Positions 22,063-33,666 of a stretch of 64,000 nucleotides of DNA are shown here, piece by piece; position 1 is the stretch's first letter, and the number at the start of each line of letters is the position of its first letter. A program made the translations under genes and the position numbers. This DNA comes from Canna indica (Eukaryota > Streptophyta > Magnoliopsida > Zingiberales > Cannaceae). The notes beneath the pieces are model-generated. The model was not told where the DNA came from and did not search any database. It was given only the letters and a program-made list of their open reading frames with translations. Location: NCBI GenBank assembly GCA_034359265.1, contig CP136895.1, positions 45,464,001 through 45,528,000 on the forward strand, given 5' to 3'.

Positions 22063-24874
22063 TTAGCGGCTAAACCTTCCTGTCACAGCCTTTGGCACAA
22101 AGCTGATTGAACTTGAGGATTTCTCTAATCTGTAAGAGAAAATCAAACTGCAAGCTTAAGTGGAGTAAATTCAATAGAATTAGTGAGTGTATATACAATG
22201 CGTCTGTTTGTAAAAGTATATATTGTACATATAAGCATGCACTTATTCACAATGATGATGATGATGATGATGATGATGGAAGAGTTGGAAATATAGTAAC
22301 CTTGAAATTTCCTCCGCAGCCTTCAGCACTTGCTCAGAACTAGTTTCCAGCACCAGACCTCCAAATATGATTTCATCTAGAATTGCATGCATCTGCAAAT
22401 AATAAATTCAAATTCAACATATGTTTTTCATGGAACTTATTTGAGCCCCAGGCAAGCCGTAAAGGTAAAGTCTTCATTAAATTCAATCCACATGGTTTCA
22501 GTTGGATTTTTCAATAGAACAAAACACTAGAGAGATTATATGCCAAGTACTTGCATCATTGCAAAGCAAACACATGAAGCTTTTTTCCCAACTATAGATT
22601 ACACCACTTTTACTATGCTCTTATTTATCTACAAGATATTTGGACACTTCAAGATGCCACAGTTAACTTGCTAACATATACAACTTGATTGAAAATAGGA
22701 TACTGTATCATCAAAAAGACTTAAACTAATAAAGTAGGTTTTATCTCTAAGATTATATAAAACATGTACAGAATATCTAGATTTGGCATTACTGCATAGT
22801 GAATATATCAACCAATATAATGTAACTGAGGATCTTGGCACAAAGAGATAAACTTTGATAATAATAGTAAATGAAATTAGAAAACATATTCAAAGTATGG
22901 TAGAATATATCTTAGTGATTCCTCTAAGAGAATGAAGTGAACTTTGTATTTTGATAAATTGCCATGTCGTGAAAAATACAACTTATGCCCTTGGTAGTGC
23001 TAATGTGCATGATGCATCAGTTATTTCTTTTAGTGTAGTGTAAATTTAACTCTAGTGCAACATATTGACAGTATGCTCCATGCTACACAAACAAATGCTT
23101 GGATGTTGCTTACTATGAGATTATCCTATGCAGTTGAAAGCAGTCAGGGCAATATAGAAGATGATATCCTGATGGATTGATTATCTCAATAATAAATACA
23201 GATAATAGGAATATAAGTAAAATATTCACTTATTGCTAATAGATTGATTGGTAAAGAATCTGTTGCGTACAGATATTAAACCAATATCATGTTTCCATTT
23301 TATCTTATTTTCAAAAACAAAATTACAGAAAAACAATAGCATACGAAATAATATGAGAGACAAATAAAGAAATAAAGGCCTCTTGATTAAGCTTCAATTA
23401 AACATATATATGGATTGTTCATCAGTGTTTTGATCAACTAAATATGTTTCCTTTCAACATATGCAATACTTAATTATTTGTTGCAGATTTCACCCTCTAG
23501 TTTCTTTCTATGTCCTCTTTGTTTGATTAAGATGAAGTGCAGAATGCTACAACTCAGTTGCAGTTTCCAGGGACATGCTTGAGTACTCTGGAGAACATGT
23601 CAAAGTGGCATGTTGAACTGATCCAAGAAGTTGCTAACAAGTCATTCCAAGAAGCTTCATAAGTAACTATCTTACCTTGTTGAAGTTAAACACTATGTCA
23701 AGCTCACAAACATTCTTGAAGCATCTGTCAAGTGTCTCCACAAAGACTGCAAGCAACAGAAACTATATCAGACAAATTTTCTTAATAAAGGACCAACTAG
23801 ATAAATAGAGAAAGATATGGGGAATGAGTTTAGCCAGTTACTACTTCAATTACTCATTATCATGAGCAGTTTCAAACAGGATATTAACACACAATCTTTC
23901 TGTAGCACTGAATAAAGCTCGTTTCACATGAGCAAAAATGCAAAATACACAATGTTTCCAAAAGAGAACAGTCTCTCATTGAACTTATATTGCTGAGAGC
24001 TAGGTTTGCACCTTGAATGAGATCGAGCATAGCTAGTTCGTTTTCAGAATTGTCAAACACAAACACAAAATACAGCGTGGCAAGGTGCTTGTATACCAAA
24101 CGCGTGCCCTGTAATAATGACATGAAATTGCATATTACCAGACCCATAGAAAGAATCCCAGGAAGATGGGAAATTATGATCAAGAGTTAAACACCAAAAA
24201 GACTATCTATCAACTCAATTTCAAAGAAGAAACTTATTTTGTTTGTAGAACATAATTAATCCTCAAACCCTCCTTGTTAACTGGTTCTTCGTTCTATGAA
24301 TCAACAAAAATATACCCTTGGCGAAATGAAGTTTAGAGGAATTATCATTATTAAATGTATAATTAACTAAAATATTAAAAAAAAAACTAAATAATCTTAT
24401 GTATAGCCGTTTTGCTTCCATATTGTTCTTTTCGTCTTTCTTTTGAGTATTCTACAACAAGGATAGGAAAGAGAGATTAAAGATGAAAGATTACTGGGCC
24501 GAAGATTGCATCTGCCTCAACGAAATTGCTGACTTTGTCCGGTCTTTCCGACAGAACTACAAGAAGTTGACGCAAGAATTGAATTTTGATGGCAATCCAG
24601 CACACGAAATATACACAGAATTAAGGGTTTCTCAGTTTGATCAAATTACGGGTACTGACCTGCGAATACGCTTCGGATGAGCTCCTGTTGTTTCTCAGGT
24701 GGCTGCACTACCATATAAAGCAAGGACAGGAGCCATAAAGAGAGGATTCAGATCGGAAAACAATTTAAAGGGAGCTTATAAGCGAAAAGGGGAGATTTTG
24801 TGGACCTGGAATTCGTAGAACTTGAGAAGGCGTGGCTTGCCTTGGGTGTTCATCACGATCACTGCACGAATCAT
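22063..24874 (-). CDS. AP3S: AP-3 complex subunit sigma, left copy (7 exons)
   Basis: Small subunit of the AP-3 adaptor, which with the delta, beta3 and mu3 subunits forms a vesicle coat acting from the Golgi/trans-Golgi network to the vacuole. Exons on the minus strand: 24874-24806, 24702-24660, 24556-24495, 24108-24012, 23746-23676, 22392-22301, 22129-22063. Every junction has GT/AG, phases agree, and the join is 501 nt, 166 residues plus TAA; the Arabidopsis protein is also 166 residues. The start [20 protein letters not shown] and the core [16 protein letters not shown] and [10 protein letters not shown] are the clathrin-adaptor small-chain signature; [20 protein letters not shown] and [11 protein letters not shown] follow. 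The longest intron (22393-23675) separates exons 5 and 6. Nothing is broken. A nearly identical paralogue lies at 42504-45319. Confidence 0.95.
22252..22278. repeat. ATG/GAT microsatellite in AP3S intron
   Basis: Nine ATG triplets in the last intron; the right copy has seven at 42693-42713. A handy marker to tell the copies apart. Confidence 0.9.
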
Positions 24875-25745
24875 CGTCGCCGGCGACCGCCCAGATCTTA
24901 AGATTTCTCGAGATACGGTGGAGAAGTGATTACCGAAATGTTCCTTCGCGTCTTTGAAGTTGTTTTCGATTTCTGTTTCCTGTTTTTAGAAATAAAATAA
25001 AGTAAAACGAAATATTTCCAGCAGCGAGTCCCTTAAAAAGTCAAAAGGGTTCGAACTTGGACAATTATTAATCGGTTAACATAACTACAAAATCTAATTT
25101 CGAACCGTAAATTTACGGTTTGATTTCGATTTGGTAAGTGAAATAAAAAATTAATTAAAATTCAATTCGATTTCGATTATCAATTCGCATATAATCGATA
25201 ACTGAAGCCGATTATAATTTCTAACAATCGTCAGAGGCCCGAAAGAGTCCACCCATTGATATAATAAGAGTAGGACTTCGATTATTATTGTTAAGCTGCG
25301 ATAGCGAGAGAAAGATTACATGCATTGGTGGAAGGGTTACGTGCAGTAGAAGTTTATGTCCTTCTTGCTTTCTAATTTTTTGTAGGACAAGCTTTTTTTA
25401 TATTTTTGTATCTTCTATGGTATTTTAGCTAATTCAGAGGTCCAAACGAGGCGAGGAAATTCAGTTGAGCAAGTTGATATGTATTTTCTGATTTGAAATA
25501 TTGGTTATGCAGACTACTGTTATGACCCTTGATTATCCTTTTAAGCAAGTGCCCCATATTTCTATTTTTAGAAGTGCTTCCTTATACCGGTGCATAGTAG
25601 CCAAAGGCCAAGTATCAATAGGCTCATCCCATATAATAAGAGTTTCAAGCCCAATGATCTAGTTATATTTAGTAAGCTCCTCAAGTTTAAGTTCTAAGAA
25701 AACATATTTCCATTGTAGGAGCAGTCTTAAGCCCATGTAATTTGA
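24875..25745. other. 5' flank of AP-3 sigma gene, left copy
   Basis: Probable 5' untranslated region and promoter, then AT-rich intergenic DNA. It aligns with 45320-46750 in the right copy except for a MITE present only there. The similarity stops near 25743 after CTTAAGCCCATGTAATT. No TATA box was identified with confidence. Confidence 0.5.
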
Positions 25746-26959
25746 CAATTGTTTCTAAGGAAAACTTTTGTTAACAGACATCATGGGAAGTATCAACTGC
25801 TATTACGACTGCTCTAGAGTGACAAATTAAGAACCAAATATAAACAATTGTCTCTATAGATGAAAGATTACTCATTCGATGCAATACCATCTTTTACAAA
25901 ATGAACCAATAATATAAAAAGCTACTTTTCCTAGTTACATATAAAGTAAAGAACCAAAATTTACCTTTCCAGTCCATTATAGAGAGTTCCAAAGAATATA
26001 TGAGAAATAAGGGGATTAAAAAATTATCGGAACTCTACCGGGATACTTGTCCTTATTCCTCTGTGATTCTGCCTTCCTCTTCTCTACAGGCAAAAATAAA
26101 AAAGATTAATTAGACATCTAAAACAAATCACAAAGAAGGGACCAAGCCAAATGGATTGATCACGCAAAGTCATGCTGCTGCTTGTAACTGCTCTGATTCC
26201 TTCCCATCTCTGCCTGCGATCGCCAAACCAATTCAAAGAAAATAAAGTAATATCAGTTGGCTTGTACCTTGTACAATATAGATTAGGGCAGATGCGAGGG
26301 CGAGTCACGTGGTGCGAGATGCAACAAGATGCGCCGGTAGTCAAGTTGCGGCAAGATGAGTCGGGCGGGGCGAGATGCAGCACAACAACGGGGAGACCGG
26401 GAGAGTCGTGCGGGCGGGGTGAGCGGTGACGGCATGAGGTGAGAAATAGAGATGGGACTATGGGAGGGTTTGTATAAGTTTTGAATATTTTTTATTAATA
26501 ATAATTGTTTTTATTAAAGAATAAAATTATATATATACATATACGTTGATATCATTATTCGTTATAACAGTTAAGTTATCACAGTTAAGTAGTAGTTAAA
26601 ATTAGTTATTAACAACAAAAATAAAAATTATTAATTATGAAAATAAAAATATTAATTACTATTTAAGAAATAGTTACTAAAATAAAATAATTGGTTAATA
26701 ATATAAATAACAATAACTAATTGTTAATAAAAATAAACATAACTAGTTTTTTTTAATCAAAAAAGAAAATATATTAACTAATCAACCGAAAGGCTAATGT
26801 TTAATAAATCAAAGGACAAAATACTATCCAGTTCAGAAGGGTGAGTGGACGTCCAAACAGTGGACTCCTTATTTACTCAAGCCCTAATTGCAGCCCAATA
26901 GGTTGCTTTATTTGATCTACGGGAAATATAACAAAAATCTATAATAGAAAAAGAGTTCT
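25746..26959. other. Intergenic stretch, no gene seen
   Basis: AT-rich except for a GC-rich patch at about 26280-26450. Overlapping reading frames on both strands in that patch look like chance. 26490-26760 is very AT-rich, with repeated TTAATAACTA-type words that recur at about 27220-27345, on the other side of the RNase H-like remnant. Confidence 0.4.
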
Positions 26960-27195
26960 TCATGATCCATATATCTTGCACCAAAAATCGGATCCGCAAT
27001 GGATAAGAGAAAAGTTGTTCAAGCAATCTATAAGCCACTTATAGTCAGATTTCACCACAAGATTATCAATATTTACAGAAGCTGCAAAAGAAAGAGCCAA
27101 ACAAACAGCCATCACTTCGCAGTGCAAAGCGGTATCAGCTCTAAAATAATTACAAGATGCAAAACGACAATTGCCAAGGTCATTTATGAAAATAT
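26960..27195 (-). pseudogene. RNase H-like (RVT_3 type) remnant
   Basis: A minus-strand frame of about 78 codons to a TGA at 26960-26962 reads FINDLGNCRFAS, then HCEVMAVCLALSFAAS, then NLVVKSDYKWLIDCLN. This matches the RNase H-like domain found at the end of plant LINE polyproteins and in related genes: the catalytic Glu in EVMAV and the Asp in KSDY. The N-terminal strand with the first Asp is missing. It is framed by AT-rich sequences with similar words on both sides (26490-26760 and 27220-27345). Probably an old LINE fragment. Confidence 0.5.
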
Positions 27196-28902
27196 ACCTT
27201 GCACCATCTTATAAATAAAAAAATTGTCTATTATTAACTAGTTAAGAAGTAGTTAATAGTTAACTAGTTACTATATATTAAAACTAATAATAACTAGTTC
27301 ATAGTTATTATTTTAATCATTAATAAAGAATAAATTTTTTAATAACTAGTACGATGATATGGATCTCGACAACGTCTATTAATGGTATATTTGTTTGATT
27401 GGATATCATAGAATTGAATTGGATAATAAATGAGGGAGATTGAATTTGAATTTTTTAAATCTGGTGTACATCGAATATAATATCAATTTGATATTCTTCT
27501 ATTCCAATTTTCTTCTCAACATGGTTCATCGGCTACGGGTCTCCAGCCACCTCAGTCGTCATGACCAATTTCGCGCCTCCTATCTTCCTCTTAAGCCTAG
27601 TGGTGCGGACCCACGGTGATATCTGATATACTCACTATCAGCCCAAGGCTGATTCCCAAGGAACGGTAATTTTCGATACCTCCCACTCCATGGCAAAAAC
27701 TCACACATGTAGAAGACGAACACACATAGGGCTTTTATAGCCTCGAAAATTGTCGATCGGATCACTAGTCATAATTACCCCTGTTAGAATTAATGACTGC
27801 ATAGGCGAGCGAGCACATAAAAAGCCACTCTCTTTCTGCACAACTATCACATTTATTATGGAACCACTCGCCGAGGTCTTTTGATCAACACATTAGTCGA
27901 ATACTTTGGCCCATGAGTAAAATAGGTATCAAAAGCACTAGGTTCTAGATTTAAGAATTTTGACTCCTAAAATTCGAATATGAGAATTTCCCTCTCCCAA
28001 AATCTAGTTTTGGAAAATTCCTGAAATTTTAATTCTATTACCCTCAATTTCCTTCAACTTAATTATAAAATTTCATTATTTTTTTTGGGTCTACTTTGAT
28101 GTTTCATTTTCTAGAAAATTCACAACTCTCAAACAAATTATATATATTTCTAATTCATTCTTTTCTTATATATATTATTTATTTTACTATTATTATTTTA
28201 TATTTTATTTGTTTCTCTATTATTTACTTGATATGAAATGTTCTAGTTTATATTAATTAAAGAAGAAAGGGACAATTGTCGACAACTTCATCTCGATCCT
28301 CTAAAGAAAGAAGTTCTACACTATGAAAAGGTCTTTCTGGCAAAACAGTTTCGTCCCTGTAAGTATGACTTTTTTGACAGATCCATTGAGCTAATAAGTA
28401 ACAGTATATATTAAATATTTGTTTTTAAAAATAAATTTGAAGTACTTAATTATTATTGACCACAATAAATGAAATTTAATAAAACAATACTATATATCTT
28501 AGCACACACTCTTTCAGTTAATCAACTAATTCAAAATAAATATAAATATAAAATGATAATTTCAACCTATATATTAAGTGATTACACAACATTTCAATAA
28601 TTGTCAATCACTTTATCACATCTCTGTTCCCCTTCGTTCTGCAGTCTGCACTGCCTATCTTGCCTCCACGCCTGTTGTGTTCTCATGCTCAACGAGAAGA
28701 GTAGATTCGCAAAATTACATGTTAAATTCAATTTTGCAAGGCTTTTGGCAGTTGCAGTTGATCATCGTTGTTGTTAGAATGTTAGGGACAGTGGAATCTA
28801 GTAACAGATCTCAAACATGTGCATACTTATATTGCAAAGAAGAAGGAAAATTTACATGGATCGATCTGGCAAAATATTCAAAGCGACAATGGTATATCCA
28901 AT
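27196..28902. other. Intergenic stretch with a MITE relic
   Basis: 27384-27505 resembles the left part of the MITEs at 31732-32152 (TTGTTTGATTGGAT..., GGATAATAAATGAGGGAG). 27500-27900 is of mixed composition with a TATA-like CTATAAAAG on the minus strand at about 27735, but no coding sequence is recognised. 28000-28600 is AT-rich with nothing visible. Confidence 0.4.
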
Positions 28903-29163
28903 TCACAAGGACCAACAGCTGAGCTCAAGTGCCTCCTGGAACTTGTCCTGCGTAGTGGGATGTGTTTTGCAGTCGGAGTCGCATTCGCGCACCTTCTCTG
29001 CTGCTGCTGGCTCTGCCGGACGCGAGACGGGGCTTTTGGCGCACTTCACAAGGATGTTGTAATTGGCAGAAAAGGGAGAAGCACCGACCGGAAGGGACTG
29101 CGGAGAAGGCTTGGGCTTCCACTGGTGGTAGCTGAGGAAGAGTATAGCAGCTGAGGGAGCCAT
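28903..29163 (-). CDS. Candidate first exon of an unidentified protein
   Basis: A minus-strand frame of 86 codons, not recognised. The first about 45 residues are Ser/Pro/Ala-rich with few acidic residues, as in a chloroplast transit peptide; then comes VRECDSDCKTHPTT with three cysteines in the following stretch and QEALELSC. A possible splice donor (GTTG/GTCCTTG) lies just before the frame's stop, so the frame may be a first exon. No convincing second exon was found downstream. A TA-rich microsatellite and a GC-rich stretch lie upstream, where a promoter would be. It could also be chance in a GC-rich patch. Confidence 0.4.
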   Translation of the reverse strand: MAPSAAILFLSYHQWKPKPSPQSLPVGASPFSANYNILVKCAKSPVSRPAEPAAAEKVRECDSDCKTHPTTQDKFQEALELSCWSL

Positions 29164-29231
29164 GAAATGTGGAGATCAGATAGGATAGAAGATACTGAGG
29201 AGGAAGATTGTAGAAAGGTGAAAGGGGGAAG

Positions 29232-29260
29232 GATATATATATATATATATATATATATTG
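29232..29260. repeat. (TA)n microsatellite
   Basis: Uninterrupted alternating TA run about 70 bp upstream of the candidate start codon at 29163. Confidence 0.9.
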
Positions 29261-30111
29261 TATTCTGATCGTATATCTCTATGTATGTATAGTTTGGGGG
29301 CTGGGAAAACGATGGGTCCAGTTGTTTAATCCTAAACCGAAGGCATGGAAGGGAAACAATGGGTGCTCAAGGCTGTAAACCGGTGGCTGTGTGTCTTTGG
29401 AGGAAGAAAACAGGGGGAGGCACGGGCCACTGAGTGTGTGACACTGTGACGGACGGCTCTTTGGCTTTTAGCGTCAAATGACCATGACGTATTGTGGTTG
29501 GTAGCGCCGGCGTGTGCCGGGCTCGCGTTGGCTGCACTGCGGGTCGTGGCGCTGCCTCCTTTCTCTGGAGCTCTACTGTATCCAGACACGCGCTCTGCAC
29601 GTGTGTGCTAGGTGCAAATTAATACCAATATTTTTCAAGTTGCAAAAGAACGTATATTTTTTTATGTTTTGTTCGGAACAAAGAAGTGAAAGAACTCCAT
29701 CATTTGCATAATTTTCGATGAATTAGGCTACTTATCAAAACAATCTACCTTTTTTAAAATAATAATAATAAACAAATATAAGAACATCCACCGCCATAAA
29801 TACTAAATATAAGAACATTTTCACGAGTAACTACCCAAATTGCACAAGTATAAACTTCTAATGAACTAGATCGCAATTGAACAATTTATACCCATGAGTC
29901 CATGACTTCAAGGCTCGCTCTTATTGTAAGCACAAGGGATGAATTTAACCAGCTACAGATTCTACTTCAAATTTTGTTTTTAGTGAATAATTCAAGGGAA
30001 AAAATGAACTCTTTATCAAAGAGCATCATTATACACGGATAGTATGTGAGCCCCAAGGCAAGCTAGAGAACAAAGATGAGAAAATAAATGATAAATTCTC
30101 AAATTGTGGCT
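29261..30111. other. Intergenic; 3' flank of RPL6
   Basis: 29340-29600 is GC-richer with overlapping minus-strand frames (to 85 codons) that show no recognisable motif. 29620-30111 is AT-rich and probably holds the RPL6 3' untranslated region. Confidence 0.35.
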
Positions 30112-30420
30112 TCACTTGGATTTCTTCCCTTGCTTTTTCTTTACGACTTCATCGATGTACATTATGCCCTTGCCTTTGTAGACTTCAGGAGGCTTACAAA
30201 TGCGAACAGCACCTGCAAACTGATGGACCCTCTCTTTGTCTATGCCAGTGCAGCAAATTATGTTGGGCTTGAAACAGAAAACTCGGACAGCCGGAGGAAC
30301 AGAGAATTCTACTTCATGACTATAACCCAACTTCAGAAACAGTTGACGACCTTCTGCTTCAGTCCTTGCTTTGAATCCAACACCAACAATCTTAAGAAAC
30401 CGGAAGAATTTTGCTTCCAT
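30112..30420 (-). CDS. RPL6: Ribosomal protein L6, organellar (mitochondrial) type
   Basis: 102 residues plus TGA, start MEAKFFRFLKIVGVGFKART. Contains the L6 signature PPEVYKGKGI near residue 78-87 and a Lys-rich C-terminus, with VRVFCFKPNIICCTGIDKE in the middle. Plant nuclear genes for mitochondrial-type L6 encode proteins of about this length that start at the same place and lack a long presequence, whereas bacterial L6 is about 177 residues. It would bind large-subunit rRNA near the factor-binding site. The frame is complete in one exon. A splice-acceptor-like TTGTTCTCAG ends about 22 nt before the ATG, so a 5' untranslated intron is likely. Compartment is inferred from family knowledge. 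Confidence 0.92.
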   Translation of the reverse strand: MEAKFFRFLKIVGVGFKARTEAEGRQLFLKLGYSHEVEFSVPPAVRVFCFKPNIICCTGIDKERVHQFAGAVRICKPPEVYKGKGIMYIDEVVKKKQGKKSK

Positions 30421-31731
30421 CAAAAGCTTCTCTGATGATTCACTGAGAACAATAAAACTGCGCAGAAGTTAAAAGCCAAAAGGAACAGGTAGGATAAAGT
30501 ATAAATTAAGCTCCAGAATAATGATAACATAAAGAACAGATGAATGTTAACATGCTTAATACTTTGAAAAGGATTTCTGCTTAATTCTCAACATAAAGAA
30601 GATATTCATTCACTGTCCACGATTTGAGAAATTTTATTTTCTTTGTGAGAAAGGTTAGTCAATTTTTTACTTTTTCACTTCACTTCCAATTATTAGATTT
30701 TCTTGTCCTTGAAAAATAATTATAAATTGTAAACATTGACACAGACATGGCAACATAGAAACCGCACAATTTAGAGACAACAATTCTTGAAAAATAAGGA
30801 ATACAACACGGTTGAGACATGGCTACTAAACCTTAAAAATATATACACATAAATTAAGTACATAAAACATAGCGGGTGAAATGGTAAACGTATGAAGCGG
30901 ACGAAGAACCAAATAAGGGAAAAAATGACTTGATTTGGTTAGTTGTATGTTATTTTCTGTGTGACAGTTCAAGCCATGTCCTAGTTGTGTTCGTGTCCAA
31001 CACTGCATTGATTGATTTTTAGGTGTCAGATCATCAGTGCCTAAAAGCCTCTCAAACTAATGGAATAATATTTATGTTTCGTTCTTGTATTTAATCATGT
31101 TTTACAGTTATCTGGTACCATCTTTCTTGAGTTCCTTGTGAACCACCAACAATGGTTCAAGATTAACTTCCTCATTTTCCTAGCTATGTCAAGTACTAGC
31201 TCAAAATGGAATTTAGGATCTTAAGTCAATAAATCAAATTTATCAGAACCTGGGATTGAATTCTGAATCTGACATAGCCAATTTCACTTTGAAAATAAAA
31301 GTTATCAATGGCAGTTTATGTTAATCTTGTTGATAAGTAGGAAAGTTCTGAACCCATGTTTCGAAAATTTGTTTTCCTTTGCAAAAAGTCATCAGCAAAC
31401 ATTATGAATCTATTTGACAAAGAATTGGTATTGGTGTGTATTGTCCATATAGGTAATTATTTTTCATCAGTAATGGGCCAGAGTTTGGTAGAGTGAAGCA
31501 CTAATGTTACAATTTTGCCATTTATGGGAACATATATGATTATGCTATTTGAGAGCATGATTCATATTAACAATCTGATCTTAGTGATGTGAATGGAAAA
31601 ATAAAATAACATAACTACAGTACTCTATGAATACAATCTATTTTTGACATAACAAGATAATGTATCTCTTAAGATTGGACTGTTGTCTTTCCCATTAGTT
31701 AGCAAAGGTCACAAATATGAATAAACTCTTA
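30421..31731. other. Upstream region of RPL6, no gene seen
   Basis: AT-rich DNA with no recognisable coding sequence. It would include the 5' untranslated intron and promoter of RPL6; the transcription start cannot be placed. Confidence 0.35.
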
Positions 31732-31935
31732 TGGTATGTTTGCTTCATTGGATTGGATAGGATATGATTGGATAATAAATGAGAGAGAATTGGATATAAA
31801 TCTTTTAAATCCGGTGTACATTGGATATCTATTATTCTAATCCAATTCTTTTCAAATCAATGCACTAAACAAACAATGAATTCTAATCCATATCTTATCC
31901 TATCTCCCTTAATCCTATGAAGCAAATAAGCACAT
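31732..31935. mobile_element. MITE, first of a head-to-tail pair
   Basis: About 204 bp with imperfect terminal inverted repeats: TGGTATGTTTGCTTCATTGGATTGGA at the left and, inverted, TGCTTATTTGCTTCATAGGATTAAGGG at the right. Internal core GGATAATAAATGAGAG...CACTAAACAAACAATG is shared with the next copy. No coding capacity. The superfamily (hAT or Harbinger) cannot be fixed because the target duplication is unclear. Confidence 0.7.
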
Positions 31936-32152
31936 ATGGTATGTTTGCTTCAATGGACAGGACATGATAGGATTGGATAATAAATGAGAGTGAGTTGAAT
32001 ATGAATCTTTTAAATCTGATGTACATCAGATATCATATTAATTTTATATTATTATAATCCTATTATTTTTCTAATCAATGCACTAAACAAACAATGGATT
32101 CTAATCCATATCTTATCCTATCTCCCTTAATCCTATGAAGCAAACAAGCACT
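31936..32152. mobile_element. MITE, second of the pair
   Basis: Same family and orientation as the preceding copy and directly abutting it. It starts TGGTATGTTTGCTTCAATGGACAGG and ends AATCCTATGAAGCAAACAAGCA. Slightly longer through an AT-rich internal expansion. Confidence 0.7.
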
Positions 32153-33666
32153 TAGAGTCTGTTAGTTTCGTAAACTATCCCGACAACAAATTTAGTCTTG
32201 TCGCCGATTTACTACCACAAGTAGGACACTAGAGATGAGAGGTGTCAGATTGAAACAATGAACCTTGTAGGATTTATGATAGATTGAGGGCATTGCTATA
32301 ATTTTTAAGACTTGTACCACCTTGTACTAATGCCTTATCACTCCAAATTGGAGTAACAAGAACAAGATCTTGTTATACTGTCTTGGAATACGGTTTTTTA
32401 TCCTACCCATAGCAACTTTTTGCAAACAAATCCTGGATAACAACTATTATCCAGTCGTGTAAAATAATACGGAAAGAACGGACCCTTAAACTTGTAGTAA
32501 ATTTTGCATTTGATAACACAATTTAAGTGAAAAGTATTAACATCTAGAGCATCCACCAAAGATAGAAATGTCTATAAGCTTTAAGGAGAAGAATTTAATA
32601 ATTAAATGTCAAAGCATTATAATATTAGCACGCACTTACACCATCAGGGTGAAAACTAAAAATTTTGAAGCCAACGTAGGTTCATAGATGGTTATGAAGA
32701 CATTGAGTTATGAAGTCCGTCAATGTCTGATATTAAAAATAATCTAAGGAGCTTTAATTCTTACTATTTTGTTTATACAAGACATAGGTCGTATGATATG
32801 ACCAGATCTCCACTGATTGTCTCAAAACCTAGGACTGATAAAAGTCTGCAGCAACTCAGCCTCAGAATTCAATATTGGGGTGTGTTTAGACATTTGCTAG
32901 AAAACCTTTTGCATACTCTTGTTTTCTGTTCCAAGTGCATATCTATACCTTGACTGAGAGTTGAATCTAATCAACTACTATTATAGCTAATACCGAGAAA
33001 CACATTGCACAGTAAGTCTAGAAATGAGCTATTAACCAGCACCAAGTATTGCGACAACAAGTAAAGCATGCTTCTGGAAGTTGTTTCTCCGAGTATCTAT
33101 AACATTGACAATGAGGAACTTTTCCTGTGAACTCTTTAGAGAGAAAAATCACTAACTAAATTAACAGTTATCCATTATTTGCCCCAACTTTTGGACCTCT
33201 TTTCCCTTCTTCGGATTTGATAAACCTTATCCTTGGAATCGGTGAGGAGGTGGGAAAACTGAAGCACTAAGGGGAGCTTCCAATATCCGGAAGCGTTCTT
33301 GGCAACTACGAGAACACCTACAAAAAGTTCCCTTATTTTCACTATGCGTTACAGATATCATAACAGATTAACAGGCAACAAAAAATCTATTCCTGAAGTT
33401 TCTTCTGTATTCTACATTGATTAGGTCTTGAATGCTAAGAAAATTTCGAGGAAAGCATCAGAAATAAACAGCTAAAGTCAAATTTCATTTCCACATGACT
33501 CATGAGGGGTGATCCTTGTGAGAAACAGAGGTCGCACACTGTAAATTTATGGTAAGAGTCTAAGAGAACGACGAGGGAGGCCGCCAAAGAGCAGGCTTGG
33601 AATGCGCGGAGCCACCGAAGGCCGGCCGGCTCAGCAGCTTCGCCCAGCGCCCGCACCTCAAAGCCT
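32153..33666. other. Intergenic stretch with two coding-like segments
   Basis: Mostly AT-rich. On the minus strand 33309-33169 reads through about 47 codons after an acceptor-like TTTTGTAG (GVLVVAKNASGYWKLPLVLQ...), and 33117-33045 reads EKFLIVNVIDTRRNNFQKHA... after TTCACAG and before a GT. Neither is recognised, and they may be exons or decayed gene pieces. A GC-rich patch at about 33580-33660 has no recognised coding content. Confidence 0.3.

Noticed and set aside
23884..24183. 99-codon frame as a separate gene
   Set aside because: It is AP-3 sigma exon 4 read through into both introns.
26172..26429. Overlapping frames on both strands in a GC-rich patch
   Set aside because: No motif, no splice context and repetitive GCGAGATGC wording; probably chance.
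29332..29600. Two overlapping minus-strand frames of 77 and 85 codons
   Set aside because: Low-complexity Ala/Ser/Pro/His wording in a GC-rich stretch; neither frame is favoured.
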